Origin: Ryuthela nishihirai
Lineage: Eukaryota; Arthropoda; Arachnida; Araneae; Heptathelidae
Assembly: GCA_038380435.1 (NCBI GenBank)
Contig: JAWZYU010000019.1
Span: 16,827,801-16,891,800 of the forward strand
Length of the DNA: 64,000 bases
Direction: 5' to 3'
Shown here: in pieces, positions 56,701 to 64,000 of the stretch
Position numbering within the stretch: position 1 is the first letter of the stretch
Layout: each line of letters opens with the position of its first letter
Position numbers and translations under genes: made by a program
Notes under the pieces: model-generated
Seen by the model: the letters and a program-made list of their open reading frames with translations, nothing else
What the model was told of the DNA's origin: nothing
Database searches by the model: none

Positions 56701-57109
56701 TACCGTTTCTATCAGGCATTAAACTATTCTCTAAAATGCAAATTTCACTGGGAATATTCATGATCCCCCCCCTCCCATATAGACATCGATAGTTACAGCC
56801 CTGGATATCATGGTTGTCTCCGAAAGTTTTGGAACAATAGCAGAAAAAATTAATGTTACCTGCATTCGCTCCTCATGATAATTTTAAAAGCTACCACGTC
56901 TGTTGGCAATTGCTAATCCATTTCATCTCACTAAAAACTGCATTTCCTCTTCCACTTGGGAGGCTCTGACTGTTTCGAAAAAGGAACAATTGCCTTGGAA
57001 TCGAGTCGCGTTCTACGAGAGATTTCAATATTTCATTCAACACGAAAATATAATTTGTTTAGAGAAAATTATTATTTTGAGCTTGGTAAGGTAAGCCAAT
57101 GGCTTGTCG

Positions 57110-57203
57110 TATCAAGCTCAAATGTAGAATTTGGAATTTATACCGTTTGCATGAGATTTCCGGATGCTTGGTTACCGGATAACCGGGAGTTTACTGTACT
57201 TTT
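57110..57203. repeat. pogo/Tigger-like terminus fragment
   Basis: GGTTACCGGATAACCGGGAG followed by TTTACTGTA resembles the right terminus of a pogo-type MITE like 42425-42802. The left end was not found. Confidence 0.5.
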
Positions 57204-57303
57204 ATCCATTTTTCTCCACTAGTCACAATATATTTTCCGCAAACCAGATAACCTAGAAGCAGCCTTTTGTGTAACCCTGTTGTAGACGAATGTTGCGAGT
57301 ATA

Positions 57304-58725
57304 CACTACGGGAAATAAAAAATGCAACACTTGCAATAAGTTACGCAAATGGGACGAAATTTACGAAGGTGGTAGTATATGGAAATGCATGGAAATGATT
57401 AGGTTTGCAGGACGATCGAAATAATCGGCCAGGCGCGAGCTGACGTCACAGGTGCGGAGTAGTCAAACACAGGTAAAGGCAACCAAAGCTCCCTGGTGAT
57501 AAAACATTGTGGAAATTGTTCTAAGTCGCTAAAGATGCCCTTACACAAACACCAACAGCCATTCCAACAGTTAACATACTTTGAGCATGGAAGAATCATC
57601 GGCCTTAGAGAAGTTGGTTTGTCATACAGAGACGTGGGTCAACCTTGTTGGCCACAATCCCAACACCATTGTACACGTGGCGCCAGTGGGTTCAAGAAGG
57701 ATCCAGTCCACACCGACAAGGATCAGGAAGACGATGTATGACCATGGAGTGACAGGACTCCCATTTGCGACGCATGGCATTGCGTGACAGATTCGCGACT
57801 GCAATGCAACTGTAAATGGACTGGCAACAGGTAACACATCGAATACCTACCAAGTGTATAGTAAACACAACAGACTTTTACAATTTTCATTGCGAGCCTA
57901 TCGTCCGGCACTGCGTTTGCCCCTCGCATCTGCCCACATGTAAGCATATCTTCAGCGGTGTCCAGACAGAACTAGAACGAACAAGAGTGGTGTACCATGG
58001 TGTTTAATGACGAATAGCGGCTTTGTCTTGGTCAGACGGTAGACAACTTGTTTGCCGTCCTCCAGGAAAAAGAAACGTCACCCAGTGCATGCGACATCGG
58101 CACACAGCTCCAGCGTGTGCCGATGTCGCATGGTCTTGGTGCGGGATGCCATTAGTTGGACATCTCGGTTGGAACTGGTCATCATAAGGGGATCTCTAAC
58201 TGTCCAACAATATGTTACCAACATTTTTCAGCCATTGGCTGTCCCATTTGTTCAGCAGCACGGAACATTTTATCAGCAAGATAATACGTATTCCCACACA
58301 TCCCGTATTAGTCTGCAATATGTACACGTGCAAAACGTTCGGGTACTACCATGGTCAGCACGCTCGCCAGACCTTTCACCTATTGAGCACGTCTGGGACA
58401 TGATGGGCCGACAGCTCCAACAAGACCAAATGGTGCTCCAACCACTGTCCCTGAAATGGAACAGCGACTTCGCGCTATTTGGCGCGAAGGACATAGAGCT
58501 GTACGATAGCTTTCACCGCCGTGCTCAAAAAGAATGCACTGCCGCGCGGGACCATTCAACATCGTACTAATTATACCACTCTACCTGGTAGGTAAAGTGG
58601 TAACTTTCCATATTCTTTTTTAATAAGGTAATCAATCGCACATCTCTGTGTATGATAACAGTTGCCTGAGTTTCAATAAAATGGCATTAATCCTTCCAGG
58701 TGTTGCAAATTTTTTTCCTGTAGTG
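57304..58725 (+). mobile_element. Tc1-like DNA transposon, 1422 bp
   Basis: TA flanks both ends (57302-57303, 58726-58727). Termini CACTACGGGAAATAAAAAAT and, in reverse, CACTACAGGAAAAAAATTTG continue to GCAACAC. Length is typical of Tc1 elements with a single transposase gene. Confidence 0.9.
57496..58570 (+). pseudogene. Tc1-like (DD34E) transposase, frameshifted
   Basis: The N-terminal HTH is near 57590-57660 (GRIIGLREVGLSYRDVG) with frame changes soon after. The C-terminal half is open from 58052 to 58570: LTVQQYVTNIFQPLAVPFVQ, then the second catalytic D in FYQQDNTYSH and the E in SPDLSPIEHVWD, with exactly 34 residues between D and E. The middle part with the first D is frameshifted. 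Transposition by cut-and-paste is the family's role; this copy is dead. Confidence 0.85.
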
Positions 58726-58737
58726 TATTTTATTGCC

Positions 58738-59165
58738 TACTAGCTATCGGGCGCTACCCGTGTCTTAATTTTAAAATCCATTCTGTATATTTTGATTTTA
58801 ATTGCATTAAATGTTAGTTATATGAGTACCACCCGCTGCCCCTCCCCAACCCCTTAGTACAGATATAACACTAATAGATGTTGGTATTTTAGTAGGAAAA
58901 GCATATTAACTGCAGTGTTGTCAACTCCGAAGGATGAAATCACGTCGAAACTACAGAAAATGGCTCCAATAAATTTGGCAGCCGTTACCTTTTCTCGTAG
59001 GAACAGAAAGGCATATATTTTTGCGTCTAGCAAGTTCCCCTTTTATAAACGCTTCTTGAAACCGGCCAGTGCAACTCGGATGACAACCAAAAATACTCTG
59101 TCCAATTTAGAAACGTCTATCATAATTTCACTGATAAGTTCTTGCTGCCACAGTCAGACATGTCC
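58738..59165 (+). repeat. Interspersed repeat family 3, diverged copy
   Basis: It starts ACTAGCTATCGGGCGCTACC and shares TTTTTGCGTCTAGCAAGTTC and a GCCAGTGCAACTCGGATG-like segment with 26700-26830. It ends in CTGCCACAGTCAGACATG. It lies immediately after the Tc1 element. Confidence 0.55.
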
Positions 59166-59456
59166 TTTTCTTTAGCTCATTTTCAGAAAAAACAAGTTAA
59201 TATTTTCGCTTTGTCATCTGTCTGTCCGTCTGTAGACATAAATCTTTTGTTTTTCATTTTAGAGATAAATAAAAAAAAATTTTTTCTGTTGGGTAGGCTT
59301 TGACGAAATATTAGAATTCGTACTTTTCGCATCTTTCAAAAGTTAAAATTTCGCCCTCTAACGCGAAAAATTTCAAAATTTGCAACATTTAAATGAATAT
59401 TCCAAGCGATATATCTATGCAAGAATTCATAAATTTTGATGGTAAGAATGTAGCTA

Positions 59457-62400
59457 GGTAGTCACTGGAAGGAGAGCTATGCACCAATCCCCTGTGATGA
59501 TGCATAGAACCGGCCAAGCCTAGCACCTAATGTCCGACCCCGCCTTCTCGTGGTGCAGACCGTTAGTACCTTTCAAAAGAGATACTCTCTTGTGAAAGTG
59601 AACGGAAGGGGAGGGCTCCCAGATTAGTGTGGCCTACTGATCTGGACAACTATGGCTACTTTTTTTTTCTACCCTGCTGAGGAGTGGTCAACCACACAGG
59701 GTCCCGCTGCTGACCATATAAACCCACTGGACTGGACAGATATATGGCTCTGAGCTTGATTATGGATCCTGATTTTGCTGCACTGATGGGCTTCTGTGGA
59801 GGGAAAATCTTCCGCTGTGTTTTCTGTTTGTTTGTGGGTTGACAGCCCCAAGTGAATAGATTCACAGGATATGTTTATCGGCTGGTGGATAATCCTGAGC
59901 AGAGGTCATCGCAGGCACCTGAACTCTTTGCTTCTATTGGCATCGTCAAATTCTACATTGGAGGAAGTCTTCCAGTGTAGATGGCTTCAGCCTTTAGTAG
60001 TGGGGGAACGGCTCTTTGCCCCATGTCTGCGATTAGGGGGCTGTTTGATATTGTCGGCATTCCCTCTCTCAATAAACATAGATTCTTTAAACATCCCATT
60101 AACCATTTTCTCTCCATAGGTAGTTGGAATGTGAGGACTCTGCACAGAGCTTTTTCTCTTGATGTCCTCACACAAGAATTCCACCATTATAGTTTAGATA
60201 TTCTCGGATTGCAAGAGACCAGATGGACAGATAAAGGTCAGATTCTTAAAAATAATCTTAAATTTCTCTTTTCAGGGAGGAACGATATAAACATCACCAA
60301 GGCGTGGGTCTGCTTCTCAGCAGACACGCTAGTGATGCTCTTCTAGAATATGAGTGCATTAATGAAAGGTTTCTTACAGCAAAATTTCAGACAAGCGTTA
60401 AAGACTTGAATGTTATCTGCTGTTATGCCCCCATTGAGGATGCCGATGAGGATGAGAAGGATAGGTTTTATGGACAACTTCAGGATATTTTGAATTCTGT
60501 CAAGAAAGGAGATATTACCCTTTTTCTTGGTGACTTCAATGCCAAAGTTGGTACTGACTCTGACCTTTGGAGAGGAGTAATAGGCAATTTTGGTATTGGT
60601 AGCTGCAATGGCAATGGGCAACGTCTCCTACAGGTAAGTAAACTCAATGGATTCAGAATAACTAACACTTATTACAAACACCGCGACATATATAAGTACA
60701 CATGTGTTTCACCCGATGGGCTGCATAAGAATATGATTGATTATATATTAATTAACAACAAATGGGCTAGTTCTGTAAAGAATACCAGGTCATATAGGGG
60801 AGCTGAAATTGGATCTGACCTTTACCTTGTTAAAAGTGTGTTGCAACTTAAACTTAAAAAGTGTTGTGCTAGGATTAAAAAATTTGCTTTTAATACTGAA
60901 GCTCTGAAAGATCCAGTTATAGCCAAAGCTTACCATGATTGGTTACTTAGTCATTATAACAGTCATGGTATGCTTACTATTGAAGTTGAGGAAGAATGGG
61001 ATCATTTTAAACAGGCTTTTTTGGAAACTAACACTACTCTTTTAGGAAAAAAGGAGCAGAACAGATAGAATTATCTGAGTGATAAGGCAATTGAGCTTAT
61101 TTCGGAAAGAAAGAACTGCAGGAATGTCCTTAATCAATACCCTACTAGTCCTAATAGAAAGCATTACAGAGAACTTAATAAACGTGTAAAAGATCAGTTA
61201 GCTGCTGATAAGAATATTTGGCTTGATGCCTTGGCTGATAAAGCCGAGGAAGCAGTTAGACAGCATAACAGCAGAGAGCTGTACCAGATAGTAAATGTTT
61301 TGTGTGGTAGAAAACGGACAGGTATACAGGGATTGAAGGATAAACAAGGTAAGGTTATAGACGGTGAGGATTCTGTCATGGCTAGGTAGGCTGAGCATTT
61401 CAATGATATTCTAAACAATGTGGTTAGTTCTATTCCCATTGTTTGCAATGATGATAGATGCATTGGTGGCTTTAATGTTGGCCCTATAACACAATCTGAA
61501 GTTATTTTGGCTGTTTCTAAACATAAAATTCATAAATCCCAAGGGGTAGATGAAATCACTACAGAAATGCTAAAAGCTGGGAATGTTTCGGTTATCACTT
61601 GGATGACTGAAATTCTGAATATCTTTTATGATGAAGTCATGGTTCCTAAGGATTTTACCAGAGCTATTGTTATTCCTGTTTTCAAAAAAGGTGATCGCAG
61701 TTCTTGTGATAACTATAGGGGTATCAGCCTACTCTCTGTTCCAGGTAAAGTTCTTTCCATGATTGTACTTAACAGAATTAAGAATCTGGTGATTAATAGC
61801 TTTAAGAATTGCGTGATGAGCAATGTGGTTTCAGAAGTGGTAGGGGATGTGTGTATCAGATATTTTCACTTAGGCAAATTCTTGAGAAATGTTTAGAGTT
61901 TCAGAAACCTTTGGTTGTTAGCTTTGTTGATTTCAAAAAGGCTTTCGACTCTGTTGATCGTCATAATTTGTGGTTGATTGTGAGAACATATGGTATACCG
62001 GACAAGTTAGTTAACATAATGAAAGCTCTCTATCATAACACTGTGTCGTGTGTGAGAGTTGGTAAGCCTTGTAGCAATTGGTTTGGCATTACTTCTGGTG
62101 TTCGACAAGGGTGCATTTTGTCTCCTTTGCTTTTTAGCTTGGTTATTGATTATGTTATGCGAAATTTACTTCAAGGGAAAGATTTTGGTCTGAAGTGGAC
62201 TGCAGATACGAAAATTTCTGATTTAGATTATGTTGATGATTTAGCCCTTTTGGCAAATGATGTTGATGAGATGAACTCTTTCATTCGAGCTGTTGATGAG
62301 ACTGTTTGTAGAGTAGGTTTGGTTAAAAACAGAGAGAAAACTAAAGTGATGAAAATTGGTCAGGCAGGCTGTGCTTCAGTTAATCTGAATGGTTGCAGTC

Positions 62401-63030
62401 TTGAGCAGGTGTCACAGTTTAATTATCTTGGGAGCTATATAACAGATAATGGTGATGTGCGGCATGAGATTAACAGACGAATAGGGATTGCTGCCGGGAT
62501 TTTAAGAATCTATGGAGAGTGTGGAGAAATAGGCGTATACACCTAAAGACTAAAATTAGACTGTATAATAGTTTGGTTCTTTCTAGGGTTAGTTATGGTA
62601 GTGAAACTTGGACACTTTGTAAACAAGATAACAGGAAACTTGATGCTTTTGATTCCAGATGCTTACGTAGTATCTTGGGCATTAGGTAGTTCAACTTTGT
62701 AACTAATGATTAGGTTAGGGCAAAGGAGTTTGCAACCTCCTTTAAGCAGCATATTGTGCAGAGAGAGACTCCGTTGGTTTGTCCATGTTGCCCGTATGAA
62801 TAATTATAGATTGGCGAATAGGGTAATGAACAGTTTGCCTAAATGCCTCAGAAAGAAGGGGAGACCTAGGATGCGGTGTGCAGACAATGTCAAACGGGAC
62901 CTTGTTAGAATTGGTGTGCAGTGGCCAGATGCAGTAGATGTAGCTCAGGATAGACTTGCTTGGAGAACTAAATTGCACGGTCTGGTTGGACCTCCGTAGC
63001 CCATGGCTGCTTGAGGCTGATGATGATGAT
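59457..63030 (+). mobile_element. RTE-like LINE copy C, most complete copy (~3.57 kb)
   Basis: 5' start GGTAGTCACTGGAAGGAGAG agrees with the 5' end of copy B. It has a ~520-bp 5' UTR, one ORF region (endonuclease then RT), the 3' end GGTCTGGTTGGACCTCCGTA, and a tail of five GAT units. No ORF1 is present, as in RTE elements. Possible target duplication GAATGT (59447 region and 63035 region) is too short to be sure. Confidence 0.9.
59981..62999 (+). pseudogene. LINE endonuclease-reverse transcriptase (copy C), 5-6 lesions
   Basis: From ATG 59981: an apurinic-type endonuclease with SWNVRTLHRAF, LGLQETRWTDKG, GDFNAKVGTDSD and IDYILINNKW, and RGAEIGSDLYLV where the family has S-D-H. Then a linker, RT with IPVFKKGDRSSCDNYRGISL, FRSGRGCVYQIF, VRQGCILSPLLFSLVIDYVM and YVDD at 62229-62240 in place of YADD, and a C-terminal GRPRMRCADNVKRDL. 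Lesions: frameshift near 60290, stop at 61066-61068, Trp-to-stop at about 61388, a frameshift patch near 61790, a frameshift near 62500, and Trp-to-stop at about 62687. Expected product about 1000 residues. Confidence 0.88.
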
Positions 63031-63244
63031 GATGAGGAATGTGAAGGTCCATGAAGTTTGTGCATTTGAAACAATAAGTGTCTCCTTGCATTCTTGGGGG
63101 GGGGATGCAACTATTTTCTTTCAATAGATCATTGGATTGTTTTGTTGGAATTCGTACTAATGAAATATAATTCACATTTTTCAAATCTTACGAGGTTTAA
63201 ATTTGTATTGTTATAGGGCACTAAATGTAGAAAAGGTGAAACTA

Positions 63245-64000
63245 CACTGGCGGAAATTGACAAAAGAACATGATTAACAATTGTAGCTCAAGCTATGAGA
63301 TTTCTTTAGTAGAAATAAGCTGTTGAGAAAAGACAGTGTTCAGACGTGTAAAGTGATTCAATGTTTATTGTACCTTTTAATGAATATTACATTTTACAGA
63401 AGGCATATTTTAATAAGATGTTGAACCTTCTCGAGCGGCAATACAAGCTTCCAATCTGGCATGCAATCGGTCGTAGAAATGCTGGATATGACGCTGGGGG
63501 ATACCATTCCATGCCCTTTCAACTTGGATGCGTAATTCAGCAATGGTCATTGCCTGCCACGGTCCGCGGAAGAGTCTTTGAGCGTGCTGGCCAAGGGAGT
63601 TGGTACACTACCTGAAGAACATGTTGAGTTGTCCGGGAGGAGTGTGGGCGGGCGTTGCACTGCTGGAATATCGCATTTGGTATTACACTCAATACGACCG
63701 GCTGTAAGATGTCGCTGACGTACATATTGTTATTCAGTTTACCCTGTACAAACACCAGACACTTAAGAGAGTGATAGCTAATCACTTCCCACACCCTGAT
63801 CTCCGGTGTGGGCCCTGTGTGTCGCTGGTGGATGCACGATGGAAGAAGCCACTCACCTTGTCGCCTTCGGACGCTTAAACGACCATCAGATGCTCCTAAG
63901 CAGAATCGGCTTTCATCACTGAAGACCACAGACTGCCATTCTTCCCTCCAATGAACTCGTTCGTGACACCACTGCAAACGTGGTCGTCAGTGACGAGGTG
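63245..64000 (-). mobile_element. Tc1-like transposon, 3' part, continuing past the right edge
   Basis: TA (63243-63244) followed by CACTGGCGGAAATTGACAAA marks the terminus. The minus strand holds the second half of a Tc1-type transposase. The other end lies outside the window. Confidence 0.83.
63415..63977 (-). pseudogene. Tc1-like transposase, catalytic residues lost
   Basis: The minus strand reads HERVHWREEWQSVVFSDESR with the first D. The second catalytic D is replaced (FQQCNARPH where the family has QQDNARPH). After LPWPARS the expected PDLSPIEHVWD block with the catalytic E is missing, and text jumps to TVAGNDHC/AMTIAELRIQVERAWNGI and the C-terminus AREGSTS near 63420. About 110-140 bp were deleted and the frame changed. 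Inactive. Confidence 0.8.

Noticed and set aside
1..64000. CRISPR array, operon or other prokaryotic system
   Set aside because: The tandem repeats at 3338, 38240 and 53873 have no unique spacers, and the sequence is clearly eukaryotic with spliced exons.

Overview
The window is arthropod-like nuclear DNA, most probably from an arachnid such as a spider. That taxonomic reading is an inference from the AT-rich introns, the abundant tRNA-headed SINEs and Tc1 elements, and the RTE-type LINEs. It shows no bacterial gene organisation. The only host gene I can support is DPYD, encoding dihydropyrimidine dehydrogenase (NADP+), on the + strand. Eleven internal exons lie at 2274-2361, 2949-3110, 19106-19302, 24725-24806, 28423-28507, 34569-34676, 35672-35841, 36789-37002, 42025-42209, 44674-44889 and 53583-53747. 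Their reading phases join without a break and correspond to about residues 79-635 of the ~1025-residue human protein: both N-terminal 4Fe-4S sites, the FAD and NADPH domains, and the start of the FMN/pyrimidine domain. The N-terminus and the second half, including the active-site cysteine, lie outside. One intron (34677-35671) uses a GC donor.

The rest is intron, heavily colonised by mobile DNA. Upstream of the first exon is the 3' half of an RTE-like LINE (1-1790). The 16-kb intron 3111-19105 holds a 38-bp minisatellite and a three-layer nest. In that nest, an RTE-like LINE (+) was split by a nearly full-length LINE in the opposite orientation (4663-8418) and again by a solo-LTR-like insertion (9185-10082). 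The same intron holds a large near-palindrome (11495-17300, arms ~1.3 kb, no credible ORF) followed by a run of hairpins.

Introns from 19303 to 42024 carry two tRNA-derived SINE families, several with clear target-site duplications. They also carry a decayed protein-kinase-like sequence on the minus strand, a short non-autonomous hAT element, a second interspersed repeat family, a 30-bp minisatellite and a palindromic Tc1/mariner-type MITE. Between 42210 and 44673 are pogo-like and hAT-like MITEs.

The 8.7-kb intron 44890-53582 holds a Ty3/Gypsy-type LTR retrotransposon (minus strand) interrupted by a 2.6-kb hAT element with an 8-bp target duplication. The Gypsy copy also contains a 228-bp inverted self-duplication and a 93-bp insertion flanked by 37-bp duplications. 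The region after the last visible exon (53748-64000) has a fresh SINE, two Tc1-like elements plus a third running off the right edge, and the most complete RTE-like LINE (59457-63030).

No mobile-element coding region seen here is intact; all have frameshifts, stops or deletions. No rRNA gene, CRISPR array or functional tRNA gene was recognised. The most unusual structures are the near-palindrome with its hairpin cluster, the LINE nest, the rearranged Gypsy copy and the GC-AG intron.
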